From assembly GCF_900114185.1 (NCBI RefSeq), contig NZ_FOSE01000001.1, forward strand, positions 521,749 through 585,748: a stretch of 64,000 nt of DNA. The letters run 5' to 3'. Positions within the stretch are counted from its first letter, which is position 1. Each line of letters starts with the position of its first letter. The DNA comes from Cellulomonas sp. KH9 (GTDB taxonomy: Bacteria > Actinomycetota > Actinomycetes > Actinomycetales > Cellulomonadaceae). Made by a program: the position numbers and the translations under genes. This document shows positions 1 to 8,529 of this stretch, in pieces. The notes under the pieces are model-generated. The model was given only the letters and a program-made list of their open reading frames with translations. It did not search any database and had not been told where the DNA came from.

Positions 1-852
1 CCGACGTCGAGCACGGCCACCGGCACGACGCCCGACGCCGCCGTGCGCCGCCGCGCGCTCGCCCCGACCGCCGGCGTCGTCGCGCACCGCGCGCCGGGCG
101 GTGCCCTGGCACGCATGATCGCCGTCGAGGCACGCCTGATGGTGCGCGACCCGTCCGTGCTGTTCTTCGCGCTGCTGTTCCCGGCGGTGCTGCTGACGGT
201 GCTGGGCCTGGTGATGCCCTGGGCGGACCTGCCCTACGACGACAGCGACCCGCTCCTGGGCGCGATCACCGCCATCACGGGGTACACCCCGATCGTCCTG
301 AGCCTGGCCGCCGCGACCGTCGCGGTCTCCACGTTCCCGGCGATCATCGCGACGTACCGCCAGCGCGGAGTGCTGCGCCGGCTGTCGACCACGCCGGTCG
401 GGCCTGCGCGCCTGCTGGTGGCGCAGGTGGTCGTCAACCTCGCGGCACTGCTCCTCGCCGCCGCGCTCGCGGTCGCCTCGGGCGTGCTGGTGCTCGACAT
501 CTCGCTGCCGGAGCAGCCGGCGACCGTCCTGCTGGCGTTCCTGCTGGCGGTGCTGTCGGCCTTCGCGCTGGGCTCGCTCGTGGCGGCCCGGGCCCCGACG
601 GCGGCGGCGGCCAACGGGTGGGGGATGACGCTCTACTTCCTCTGCCTGTTCTTCGCCGGGGTGTGGCTGCCGCTGCCGCTGATGCCGGACCTCGTGCAGG
701 ACATCGCGGGGTACACGCCGCTCGGCGCGGCCACGCAGGCGATGACCGCGGGGTGGGTCGGGCAGCCGTTCCCGACCACCCAGCTCCTGGTCATGGCGGT
801 GTGGGCGCTGGTCGGCGTGCCCGTCGCCGTCCGGCTGTTCCGCTGGACCTGA
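1..852 (+). CDS. ABC-2 type transporter permease (5' end uncertain)
   Basis: This is an integral membrane subunit of an ABC-2 exporter, the kind used for drugs, polysaccharides or lipids. It would pair with an ATPase, probably encoded just upstream of the window. The protein has about six hydrophobic segments and the family-typical opening MVRDPSVLFFALLFP. The frame is open to base 1. Starts inside the window are GTG at 43 and ATG at 115, and the ATG gives a normal 245-residue permease. The residues before the ATG are Ala/Thr/Pro-rich, so they are either an N-terminal extension or not translated. No substrate can be inferred. Confidence 0.75.
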   Translation, partial: PTSSTATGTTPDAAVRRRALAPTAGVVAHRAPGGALARMIAVEARLMVRDPSVLFFALLFPAVLLTVLGLVMPWADLPYDDSDPLLGAITAITGYTPIVLSLAAATVAVSTFPAIIATYRQRGVLRRLSTTPVGPARLLVAQVVVNLAALLLAAALAVASGVLVLDISLPEQPATVLLAFLLAVLSAFALGSLVAARAPTAAAANGWGMTLYFLCLFFAGVWLPLPLMPDLVQDIAGYTPLGAATQAMTAGWVGQPFPTTQLLVMAVWALVGVPVAVRLFRWT

Positions 853-1203
853 TCGACGCGCCGGGGAGCCCGTCGACCGGGACCCGCCGTCCGTGCCGCC
901 CCGCGGCCGGCGGCCGGGTCCCGGTCGTCGTCGTGCGCCGGGGTTCGCGGGGTGCGTCGCGGCGCCCACCAGGTTGGTCGCGCTCCCACGACCGCGGCTC
1001 CCTAAGCGTTTCGCGGCCTGGACGGTGCCTGTGGACCTGGTGAGAGTGAGCGTCGTCCAGACCGCTCACCGCGGGCGCGCGACGCTGCGCACCGCGGACC
1101 GGTCCGTTCCTTCGTGCAGGACTGTCGCCGGCTCCGAGGCCGTCGACAGGCTCCACGCCGGCACCGAGGCCGCGCGTGGTCGACGCCAGGAAAGGTACGG
1201 AAG
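853..1203. other. Gene-free upstream region of the GH48 cellulase
   Basis: This 351-base stretch between the ABC permease and the cellulase shows no convincing gene. It holds a CelR-like operator at 975-988, a second LacI-type core at 1002-1013, and a short inverted repeat (GTGAGCG at 1046-1052 with CGCTCAC at 1063-1069). The cellulase Shine-Dalgarno, AGGAAAGG, lies just before 1204. I read it as the regulated promoter and leader of the cellulase gene. Confidence 0.6.
975..988. promoter_or_regulatory. CelR/CebR-like LacI-family operator
   Basis: The 14-mer TGGTCGCGCTCCCA matches the palindromic actinobacterial CelR box TGGGAGCGCTCCCA at 12 of 14 positions, and the right half-site is perfect. 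In Thermobifida and relatives this box, bound by a LacI-family protein that responds to cellobiose, controls cellulase genes. Its place about 220 bases before the GH48 gene fits that role. The second core at 1002-1013 (CTAAGCGTTTCG) has the central CG of LacI-family or cre-like sites. The cognate regulator need not be the LacI gene in this window. Confidence 0.55.
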
Positions 1204-3729
1204 ATGTCCTCAAGCACCCGACGGCGTGCCGTCAGAGCGGCCTGGGCCGTCCTGACCGCCACGACGCTCGTGGCCGCAGGCGGCATACAGGCCGCCCAGG
1301 CGCTCTCCGGCTCGACGTCGCAGGCAGCGGTCCCCGCTGCCGTGGCGGTCGACTCCGAGTACGCGCAGCGGTTCCTCGAGCAGTACGAGAAGATCAAGGA
1401 CCCCGCCAACGGGTACTTCAGCCCGCAGGGCATCCCGTACCACGCGGTCGAGACCCTCATGGTCGAGGCCCCGGACTACGGGCACATGACCACGTCGGAG
1501 GCGTACAGCTACTGGATCTGGCTCGAGGCCCTGTACGGGCAGGCCACCGGTGACTGGGACCCGCTGAACGAGGCGTGGACCAACATGGAGACGTACATGA
1601 TCCCCCAGCAGGCGGATCAGCCCACGAACTCCTTCTACAAGGCCGACGCCCCGGCCAGCTACGCCTCGGAGTACAACCACCCGAGCAACTACCCGTCGCA
1701 GATCGGCAGCAGCGGCAGCGTCGGCAAGGACCCGATCGCCGCCGAGCTCCGCGCGACCTACGGCAACAACGACATCTACCAGATGCACTGGCTGGGCGAC
1801 GTCGACAACATCTACGGCTTCGGTGCCGCACCCGGCCCCGGCTGCCAGCTCGGCCCGGACCACGAGGGCATGTCGCTCGTCAACACCTTCCAGCGCGGCC
1901 CGCAGGAGTCCGTGTGGGAGACCGTCCCCCACCCCACCTGCGACGACTTCACGTACGGCGGTCCGAACGGCTACCTGGACCTGTTCACGGGTGACGCGTC
2001 GTACGCCAAGCAGTGGAAGTACACGTCGGCGTCCGACGCCGACGCCCGTGCCGTCGAGGCCGTCTACTGGGCCAACAAGTGGGCGACCGAGCAGGGCAAG
2101 GCCGCGGACGTCGCGTCCGTCGTCACCAAGGCCGCGAAGCTCGGCGACTACCTGCGCTACACGCTGTTCGACAAGTACTTCAAGACGATCGGCTGCACGT
2201 CGCCGAGCTGCCCCGCCGGGACCGGCAAGGACAGCGCGCACTACCTGCTGTCCTGGTACATGGCGTGGGGCGGTGCGACCGACACCAGCTCCGGCTGGGC
2301 GTGGCGCATCGGCTCGTCGCACGCGCACTTCGGCTACCAGAACCCGTTCGCGGCGTGGGCGCTGTCCAACGACCCGAAGCTGACGCCGAAGTCGGCGACG
2401 GCCAAGGCGGACTGGACCAAGGCCGCCGAGCGTCAGGTCGAGCTGTACCAGTGGCTGCAGTCGTCCAACGGCCCGATCGCCGGTGGGGCCACCAACAGCT
2501 GGGACGGTGCGTACGCGCAGCCGCCGGCCGGCACGCCGACGTTCTACGGCATGGCCTACACCGAGGCGCCCGTCTACAACGACCCGCCGTCGAACCAGTG
2601 GTTCGGCATGCAGGCGTGGGGCGTCCAGCGGCTCGCCGAGCTCTACTACGAGACCGGCAACGCGAAGGCCAAGACGGTCCTCGACAAGTGGGCGGCCTGG
2701 GTCGTCGACCACGTCGAGACCGACGGTGCCGACTGGTCGGTCCCGTCCGAGCTCACCTGGTCGGGCAAGCCCGACACCTGGAACCCGAGCAACCCGGGCT
2801 CCAACTCCGGCCTGACCGTCACGCTCAAGAGCTCCGGCCAGGACGTCGGCGTCGCCGGCGACACCGCCCGGGCGCTGCTGTTCTACGCGGCCAAGTCGGG
2901 CAACACCGAGGCGCGTGACACCGCCAAGGACCTGCTCGACGCGATCTGGGACAACAACCAGGACTCGCTCGGCGTCACGTCGGTCGAGACCCGCAAGGAC
3001 TACCAGCGGTTCGACGACGAGTACACCCCCGGCGGCAACGGCGTGTACATCCCCTCCGGCTGGTCGGGCACCATGCCCAACGGCGACGAGATCGAGCCGG
3101 GGGTGTCGTTCCTCGACATCCGGTCGTTCTACAAGGACGACCCGCAGTGGGCGAAGGTCCAGGCGGCGCTCAACGGCGGGCCCGACCCGCAGTTCGAGTA
3201 CCACCGCTTCTGGGCGCAGACGGCCATCGCCGGTGCCCTGTCGGACTACTCGCGCCTCTTCGAGGACGCCGGCCCCGGGCCGACCGCGACGCCCACGGCG
3301 ACGCCGACGGTGACCCCCACGGTCACCCCGACGCCCTCCGTGACGCCGTCGGTGACGCCGACCCCGTCGGTCACGCCGACCCCGTCGGTGACGCCCACGC
3401 AGAACCCCACGGGTGCCTGCACCGTGCGGTACACCGCCAACAGCTGGAACAACGGCTTCACGGCCTCGGTCCGCGTGACCAACAACGGGACCAGCGCGCT
3501 CAGCAGCTGGAACCTGCGGTTCACGTTCGCCAACGGCCAGCAGGTCCAGCAGGGCTGGAGCGCGACGTGGTCGCAGTCCGGCACGGCGGTCACCGCGACC
3601 AACGCCGCGTGGAACGGCTCGCTCGCACCGGGCGCGTCCGTCGACATCGGCTTCAACGGGTCGCACTCCGGCACCAACAACGCACCGACGTCGTTCACGC
3701 TGAACGGCGCTGCCTGCACCGCCGGCTGA
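1204..3729 (+). CDS. Secreted GH48 exocellulase (cellobiohydrolase) with CBM2
   Basis: This is a processive reducing-end cellobiohydrolase that releases cellobiose from crystalline cellulose outside the cell. The 841-residue precursor has a signal peptide (about 1-45, ending near AQALSG) and a GH48 catalytic domain (about 48-690). A linker of roughly 45 residues built of TPT/VTP repeats leads to a C-terminal CBM2 cellulose-binding domain (about 737-841) with paired Cys and several Trp. The GH48 signature VEAPDYGHMTTSEAYSY is present, and Glu99 in TSEA is the likely catalytic acid. ATG 1204 is chosen over upstream in-frame codons because it follows AGGAAAGG and starts a proper signal peptide. 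It resembles C. fimi CbhB but lacks fibronectin modules. A strong terminator follows. Confidence 0.95.
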   Translation: MSSSTRRRAVRAAWAVLTATTLVAAGGIQAAQALSGSTSQAAVPAAVAVDSEYAQRFLEQYEKIKDPANGYFSPQGIPYHAVETLMVEAPDYGHMTTSEAYSYWIWLEALYGQATGDWDPLNEAWTNMETYMIPQQADQPTNSFYKADAPASYASEYNHPSNYPSQIGSSGSVGKDPIAAELRATYGNNDIYQMHWLGDVDNIYGFGAAPGPGCQLGPDHEGMSLVNTFQRGPQESVWETVPHPTCDDFTYGGPNGYLDLFTGDASYAKQWKYTSASDADARAVEAVYWANKWATEQGKAADVASVVTKAAKLGDYLRYTLFDKYFKTIGCTSPSCPAGTGKDSAHYLLSWYMAWGGATDTSSGWAWRIGSSHAHFGYQNPFAAWALSNDPKLTPKSATAKADWTKAAERQVELYQWLQSSNGPIAGGATNSWDGAYAQPPAGTPTFYGMAYTEAPVYNDPPSNQWFGMQAWGVQRLAELYYETGNAKAKTVLDKWAAWVVDHVETDGADWSVPSELTWSGKPDTWNPSNPGSNSGLTVTLKSSGQDVGVAGDTARALLFYAAKSGNTEARDTAKDLLDAIWDNNQDSLGVTSVETRKDYQRFDDEYTPGGNGVYIPSGWSGTMPNGDEIEPGVSFLDIRSFYKDDPQWAKVQAALNGGPDPQFEYHRFWAQTAIAGALSDYSRLFEDAGPGPTATPTATPTVTPTVTPTPSVTPSVTPTPSVTPTPSVTPTQNPTGACTVRYTANSWNNGFTASVRVTNNGTSALSSWNLRFTFANGQQVQQGWSATWSQSGTAVTATNAAWNGSLAPGASVDIGFNGSHSGTNNAPTSFTLNGAACTAG

Positions 3730-3770
3730 TCGGCTGACGGCTCCCGTCGCGACCCCATGCGCGACGGGTG

Positions 3771-3808
3771 AGGGGCCGGCTCCGGGCACACGCCCGGGGC
3801 CGGCCCCT
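3771..3808. terminator. Strong GC hairpin between convergent genes
   Basis: The arms 3771-3786 and 3793-3808 form a 16-bp stem with one G-U wobble and a six-base loop. No T-run follows, as is usual in high-GC actinobacteria. It lies between the convergent GH48 and LacI genes and could serve both. Confidence 0.75.
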
Positions 3809-3846
3809 CGTCGTGCGGCGCGGGGTGGGCGAGGCCCGGGCGGGGC

Positions 3847-4884
3847 TCAGGCCTCGTCGTCCTGCCCGCCCGTGGACTCGCGGGCCACGATGTGGAACGC
3901 GGCCTTGTGGAGCCGGGGCGGGCGGACGTCCTGGGGCCCGGCCTCGATGCGCTCGACGAGCATCGCGACGGCCGTCTCGGCGATCTCCTCCCGCCCCGGG
4001 TCCACGCTGGACAGCGACGGGGTCGAGAACCGGCCGTCGCCGATGTTGTCGAACCCGATGACGGCCACGTCGTCGGGCACCCGGCGCCCGGCCCGGGCGA
4101 GCGCCCGCAGGGCACCGATGGCGAGGCTGTCGTTGAGCGCGAAGACGGCGTCGAACTCGACCCCGGACGCGAGCAGCTCCCGGGTCGCGTCGACGCCGTT
4201 CTGCGGGAGCCAGGGGGCGACGGCGCACTCGAGCCGTGGGTCCTCCGGCAGGCCGGCCACGGCGAGCGCCTCGCGGTAGCCCCGCACGCGCAGGTCCGAC
4301 GGGCGCATCTGCCCGCTGCGCCGGTCGGGGTGGGCGCCGAGGACGGCGATGCGCCGCCGGCCGAGGCCGATGAGGTGCTCGACGGCCGCGCGGGCGCCCT
4401 CGACGTTGTGCATGGTGACGTGGTCGTCGGGCCCGCCGAAGATGCGCTCGCCGAGCAGGACGAGCGGGTAGGTGACGTCGTCGAGGAGGTGGCGGTCCTC
4501 GGTGCCGAGGTGCTCGGGGCTGAAGAGCATGCCGTCGGTCTGCCGCAGGCCGTTCGTCAGCACGGCGGTCTCGTGGTCACGGTCCGCCCCGGCCTGGCCC
4601 ACGATCACCCCCAGGCCGCGCCGCTCCGCGGCGGCGATCACCGCGTCCGCGAGCTCGGCGAAGTACGGCTGCCGCAGCTGGGGCACGGCGAGCCCGATGA
4701 CGCCGGTCCTGCCGGAGCGCAGGCCGCGGGCCGACAGGTTGGGCCGGTAGCCCAGCTCGGCGATGACCCGCTGCACGCGTGCACGCGTCTCGGGGCGCAC
4801 GTGGGGGTGGTCGTTGACGACGTTCGAGACCGTCTTGTTGGAGACGCCGGCGCGCCGGGCGACGTCCTGCATCGTCACCTTCAC
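3847..4884 (-). CDS. LacI-family transcriptional repressor
   Basis: This is a 345-residue sugar-responsive repressor. The N-terminal helix-turn-helix (MQDVARRAGVSNKTVSNVV, residues 5-23) and hinge helix (YRPNLSARGLRSGRTGVIGL) are followed by a periplasmic-binding-protein-like effector domain to about residue 335. It is transcribed divergently from the arabino-oligosaccharide uptake operon, and a perfect 14-bp palindrome sits between them at 5026-5039. The natural inference is that it represses that operon, and perhaps itself, until an arabinose-containing ligand binds. It ends convergently with the GH48 gene, so control of the cellulase is possible but not shown. Confidence 0.9.
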   Translation of the reverse strand: MKVTMQDVARRAGVSNKTVSNVVNDHPHVRPETRARVQRVIAELGYRPNLSARGLRSGRTGVIGLAVPQLRQPYFAELADAVIAAAERRGLGVIVGQAGADRDHETAVLTNGLRQTDGMLFSPEHLGTEDRHLLDDVTYPLVLLGERIFGGPDDHVTMHNVEGARAAVEHLIGLGRRRIAVLGAHPDRRSGQMRPSDLRVRGYREALAVAGLPEDPRLECAVAPWLPQNGVDATRELLASGVEFDAVFALNDSLAIGALRALARAGRRVPDDVAVIGFDNIGDGRFSTPSLSSVDPGREEIAETAVAMLVERIEAGPQDVRPPRLHKAAFHIVARESTGGQDDEA

Positions 4885-4985
4885 GACGGCTGCCGTGCGT
4901 TCCCGGGTGCCCGTGCACCCGCCGCGCGTGCGTCCGCCCCTGCGTCCGGCCGCCCCCGCCGTCCCGTCGTTCTCATGCCGAGAGG

Positions 4986-5014
4986 TTGACAGACGTCTGC
5001 CGCGGGCGCAATAG
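4986..5014 (+). promoter_or_regulatory. Promoter of the arabino-oligosaccharide operon
   Basis: A perfect -35 TTGACA lies at 4986-4991. A 17-base spacer leads to CAATAG at 5009-5014 as the -10. Transcription would start near 5021, leaving a leader of about 160 bases before the first permease. This is one of the few consensus-like -35 boxes in the window. Confidence 0.6.
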
Positions 5015-5025
5015 TGGCGTGGCGG

Positions 5026-5039
5026 TTACGACGTCGTAA
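5026..5039. promoter_or_regulatory. Perfect palindromic LacI-type operator
   Basis: TTACGACGTCGTAA is a perfect 14-bp palindrome with the central CG step typical of LacI-family operators. It begins about five bases after the predicted transcription start, so a bound repressor would block initiation or early elongation. The divergent LacI gene at 3847-4884 is the obvious candidate to bind it. A second, shorter perfect palindrome, CCACATGTGG, lies at 5086-5095 in the leader. Confidence 0.6.
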
Positions 5040-5180
5040 AACGCCAGGTCAGCGGTGTATATCGTCATAGTCGACGAGCACCGTGCCACATGTGGTGAAA
5101 CGTCCGATCCAGGGTGGGACGCCCAGCCCGACACAGGTGTCGAGCGGCGAGGTCCTCCCTGGAAGGCAGGAGGAGCAGAA

Positions 5181-6131
5181 GTGGCACAGCTGCAGGAACG
5201 ACCGGCGTCACCCGGCACGCCGGTCGGGCACCGGCTCAAGGCGCTGCTGTACTCGCAGCGACTGGCCCCGTACTTCTTCATCGCCCCGTTCGTCATCACG
5301 CTCCTGGCGTTCTGGGCCGTGCCGCTCGTGCGGACCTTCGTGATGAGCACGCAGAGCGTGATGTTCGGCGAGGCGTCGTTCGTCGGCACCGACAACTTCG
5401 AGCGGCTGTGGCGCGACCGGATCTTCTGGCAGGCCATGTACAACAGCGCCCGCTACATGGTGCTGACGCTCGTGATCCTCATCCCCGTCCCGCTGCTGCT
5501 CGCGGTCGTCATCAACGCGCGGCTCGGGTCGGACCGCCTGAAGAACCTCTTCAAGGCGTCGATGTTCATCCCCGCGCTGACGTCCGTCGTCGTCGCCGGC
5601 ATCATCTTCCGGCTCATGTTCGCCGAGACGAGCACGGGTCTGGTGAACCAGGTGATCGCCTGGTTCGGCGCGGACCCCGTGCGGTGGCTGCGCACCGACC
5701 TCGGTGGCCTCGTCGCGCTGCTGGCGCTGGCGACCTGGCGGTACACGGGCGTCAACATCCTGTACTTCCTGTCCGGCCTGCAATCGATCCCCGACGAGCT
5801 CTACGAGGCGGCGTCGATCGACGGGGCCGGCAAGCTCCGGCAGTTCTTCTCGATCACCCTGCCGAACATCAAGCCGACCATGGTCTACGTCACGACCATC
5901 AGCATCTACGGCGGCCTGGCGATGTTCCTCGAGAGCTTCATGCTCTACGCCGGCAACAGCTCCCCGAACAACCAGGGTCTGACGGTCGTCGGCTACCTGT
6001 ACCGCCGCGGCATCGAGGAGAACGACCTCGGCTACGCGTCCGCCGTGGGGGTGGTCCTGCTCGTCGTGATCATGGCGATCAACCTCACCTACCTCACCCT
6101 CACCGGCACGTTCAAGAAGGAGTCCCGATGA
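5181..6131 (+). CDS. Sugar ABC transporter permease (MalF/LacF type)
   Basis: This is the first membrane subunit of a CUT1-type oligosaccharide importer. The 316-residue protein has about six transmembrane segments and the cytoplasmic EAA loop (EAASIDGAGKLRQF) that docks on the ATPase. GTG 5181 is chosen because AGGAGGAG (5168-5175) ends five bases before it, and the extra upstream frame is hydrophilic and unlike the family. The gene overlaps the next permease by four bases (ATGA). No ATPase is encoded here, so a shared MsiK-like ATPase elsewhere is likely, as in other actinobacterial CUT1 systems. Confidence 0.9.
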   Translation: MAQLQERPASPGTPVGHRLKALLYSQRLAPYFFIAPFVITLLAFWAVPLVRTFVMSTQSVMFGEASFVGTDNFERLWRDRIFWQAMYNSARYMVLTLVILIPVPLLLAVVINARLGSDRLKNLFKASMFIPALTSVVVAGIIFRLMFAETSTGLVNQVIAWFGADPVRWLRTDLGGLVALLALATWRYTGVNILYFLSGLQSIPDELYEAASIDGAGKLRQFFSITLPNIKPTMVYVTTISIYGGLAMFLESFMLYAGNSSPNNQGLTVVGYLYRRGIEENDLGYASAVGVVLLVVIMAINLTYLTLTGTFKKESR

Positions 6132-7042
6132 GCGCGCCCACCACCACGACCACGCCCGCCCCCTCGGCGGAGCACGGGACGGGCGTCCCCGGGGGTCGGC
6201 GCAAGTACCCGCTGCCCCGGGCGGTGTTCGTGACGATCCAGAGCGTCTTCCTCGTCGTCATCGCGCTCATCGTCCTGGTGCCGCTCGTCGTGATCTTCGT
6301 CGGCACGTTCCAGGACGGCGGCGAGATCATGCGCAGCGGCCTGCGGCTCGACGTCGACGTCTCGTCGTTCCGGTTCGACAACTACGTCATGCTCTTCACC
6401 GACTCGGGCCTGTACTTCCGGTGGTTCGCCAACTCGGTGGGCCTCACGCTCGTCCAGGTGGCCGGCACGCTCCTGGTCAGCTCGTTCGTCGCCTACGGCT
6501 TCGCGATGTACGACTTCAAGGGGAAGACGGCCGCGTTCATCGCGGTGCTGCTCCTCATGACCGTGCCGTTCGAGATCATGATGCTGCCGCTGTACGTCAT
6601 GGTGAACGACCTGGGGCTCGCGGACTCGTACAGCGTCATCGTCATCCCGTTCCTCGCGGCGTCGGTGACCATCTTCTTCTTCCGGCAGTACTTCATGGGG
6701 ATCCCCAAGGAGCTGCTCGAGGCGGGCCGCGTCGACGGCGTCACCGAGTTCGGCATCTTCTTCCGGGTCGTCCTGCCCATCTCGCGGCCCGCGCTGGCCG
6801 CCATGGGGATCCTCAACGGCATGGTCACGTGGAACAACTTCCTGTGGCCCCTGCTGGTGCTGCGCTCGGCGGAGAAGTTCACGCTGCCGATCGGCCTGAA
6901 CACCCTGCTGACGCCGTACGGGAACAACTACGACCTGCTGATCATCGGGTCCTTCTTCTCCCTCCTGCCCGTCCTCGTGCTCTTCCTCTGCTTCCAGCGA
7001 TTCTTCGTCGCCGGGATGACGGCGGGGGCGCTCAAGGGCTGA
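6128..7042 (+). CDS. Sugar ABC transporter permease (MalG type)
   Basis: This is the second membrane subunit of the same CUT1 importer, 304 residues long. It has an N-terminal hydrophilic tail (about 1-35), six membrane segments and the EAA motif EAGRVDGVTEFGIFFRVVLP. Its ATG overlaps the stop of the first permease, indicating translational coupling and equimolar synthesis. The substrate is inferred from the GH51 gene downstream: arabinose-containing or xylan-derived oligosaccharides. Confidence 0.92.
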   Translation: MSAPTTTTTPAPSAEHGTGVPGGRRKYPLPRAVFVTIQSVFLVVIALIVLVPLVVIFVGTFQDGGEIMRSGLRLDVDVSSFRFDNYVMLFTDSGLYFRWFANSVGLTLVQVAGTLLVSSFVAYGFAMYDFKGKTAAFIAVLLLMTVPFEIMMLPLYVMVNDLGLADSYSVIVIPFLAASVTIFFFRQYFMGIPKELLEAGRVDGVTEFGIFFRVVLPISRPALAAMGILNGMVTWNNFLWPLLVLRSAEKFTLPIGLNTLLTPYGNNYDLLIIGSFFSLLPVLVLFLCFQRFFVAGMTAGALKG

Positions 7043-7090
7043 TCGCCCACCCGCACCACCCGCACCACACAACGAAACGGAGTCACAACC

Positions 7091-8428
7091 ATGGCTGGAC
7101 CACGCAGGTACCTGTCGCTCGTTGCGGCCGGCCTGGCAGGCGCACTCATGCTCTCGGCGTGCAGCGGCGGCTCGGACGAGCCCGCGGCGGCCCCCGCCGA
7201 CGGTGAGGCCACCTCGCTCGACATGTGGGTGTTCGCCGAGCTCCACGCGGACTACTACGAGCAGATGGCCGCCGAGTGGAACGAGCAGAACCCCGACCGG
7301 CCCGTCGACCTCGACGTGACCGTCTACCCGTACCAGGACATGCACAACAAGCTGCAGCTCGCGGTCAACGCGGGCTCCGGCCTGCCGGACGTCGTCGACA
7401 TCGAGGTCAACAAGTTCGGCAACTTCGTGTCCGCGGACGGCCGCACCCCGCTCATGGACCTGTCCGAGGCCGCCGAGCCCTACCAGGACGACATCGTCCA
7501 GGCGCGGCTGGACCTCTACACCCGCGCCGAGAAGGTGCTCGGCTTCCCGATGCACGTCGGGGCGTTCGTGACGTTCTACAACGCGGCGCTCCTCGAGGAG
7601 GCCGGGATCGACTACACGACCATCGAGACGTGGGACGACTTCTCGGAGGCCGGGGCGACGTACAACGAGGCCACCGGCAAGGCGTTCGGCATCGCCAGCA
7701 CCACCGTGAACTTCGTCGAGCCGCTCATCGTCGCGCAGCTCGGGGGCAACTTCTTCGACGAGAACGGCGACGTCGACGTCGCCAACCCCGACGTCGTCAA
7801 GGCGTTCGAGATGCAGAAGGCCATGCTCGACGCGGGCGCGATCTCCACGATCCCCGGCGGCAGCCCCGACGACGAGCAGGCGTTCGGCGTCATCAACAGC
7901 GGCGACTACGCCGCCGTGGTGTACCCCGCCTGGTACACGTCGCGGTTCGTCGACTACATGCCCGACCTCGCCGGTGACATCGCGATCGCCCCGGCGCCCG
8001 TCGTCGAGGGCAGCGACGTCGCCACGATCGGTGGCGGCGGCACCGGCACGGCCGTCATCGAGTCCTCGCCCAAGAAGGACTTCGCGGCCGAGTGGCTCGC
8101 GTTCGCCAAGCTCTCGCCCGAGGCGAACGTCGCCGTGTGGGAGGTCCTCGGCTTCGACCCCGTGAACATGTCGGTGTGGGAGGACGAGGCCGTCACGAAG
8201 GACCCGGAGAACAAGTTCAACAAGTACTTCCGCACGAACCTGTTCGACGTGCTCAACGAGGTCAAGGACGGCATCGGCCACTTCGACGGCTTCGCGAACC
8301 CGAACCTGCCGACGCTGAACAACCTGTTCACCACCACCACCCTGACCGAGGTCTACGAGAACGGCGTCGCGCCGCAGCAGGCCCTCGAGCAGGCGCAGAA
8401 GGACCTGCAGAACCAGATCGGCCAGTAG
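7091..8428 (+). CDS. Sugar ABC transporter substrate-binding lipoprotein
   Basis: This is an extracellular solute-binding protein (family 1) that captures oligosaccharide for the two permeases encoded just upstream. It has 445 residues. A signal peptide ends in the lipobox LSAC (Cys about residue 22), giving a lipid-anchored protein, followed by a Gly/Ser/Ala spacer and the two-lobed binding fold. GGAG at 7079-7082 precedes ATG 7091. A strong hairpin directly downstream (8438-8468) may stabilise this part of the transcript or reduce read-through into the glycosidase, matching the higher demand for binding protein. Confidence 0.93.
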   Translation: MAGPRRYLSLVAAGLAGALMLSACSGGSDEPAAAPADGEATSLDMWVFAELHADYYEQMAAEWNEQNPDRPVDLDVTVYPYQDMHNKLQLAVNAGSGLPDVVDIEVNKFGNFVSADGRTPLMDLSEAAEPYQDDIVQARLDLYTRAEKVLGFPMHVGAFVTFYNAALLEEAGIDYTTIETWDDFSEAGATYNEATGKAFGIASTTVNFVEPLIVAQLGGNFFDENGDVDVANPDVVKAFEMQKAMLDAGAISTIPGGSPDDEQAFGVINSGDYAAVVYPAWYTSRFVDYMPDLAGDIAIAPAPVVEGSDVATIGGGGTGTAVIESSPKKDFAAEWLAFAKLSPEANVAVWEVLGFDPVNMSVWEDEAVTKDPENKFNKYFRTNLFDVLNEVKDGIGHFDGFANPNLPTLNNLFTTTTLTEVYENGVAPQQALEQAQKDLQNQIGQ

Positions 8429-8437
8429 TCGCGGTGA

Positions 8438-8468
8438 GCCCGGGCGCCGGCAACCCCGGCGCCCGGGC
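8438..8468 (+). terminator. 13-bp hairpin between binding protein and GH51 genes
   Basis: The arms 8438-8450 and 8456-8468 pair perfectly over 13 bp with a five-base loop, nine bases after the stop of the binding-protein gene and inside an operon. It may be a partial terminator or an mRNA-stabilising 3' hairpin that sets transporter and enzyme levels separately. No T-run is present. Confidence 0.6.
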
Positions 8469-8529
8469 CCGTGGCCACCACCCCGCGCCCGTGACCCGTC
8501 GCGGGCGTCCCCCCAGCACAGGAGTAGCA

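Noticed and set aside
5055..5180. Upstream extension of the first sugar permease
   Set aside because: It is hydrophilic and not family-like. The strong AGGAGGAG at 5168-5175 points to GTG 5181 as the start.
5040..5180. Riboswitch in the leader of the arabinoside operon
   Set aside because: I see only short palindromes and no recognisable aptamer core. LacI control explains the region better.
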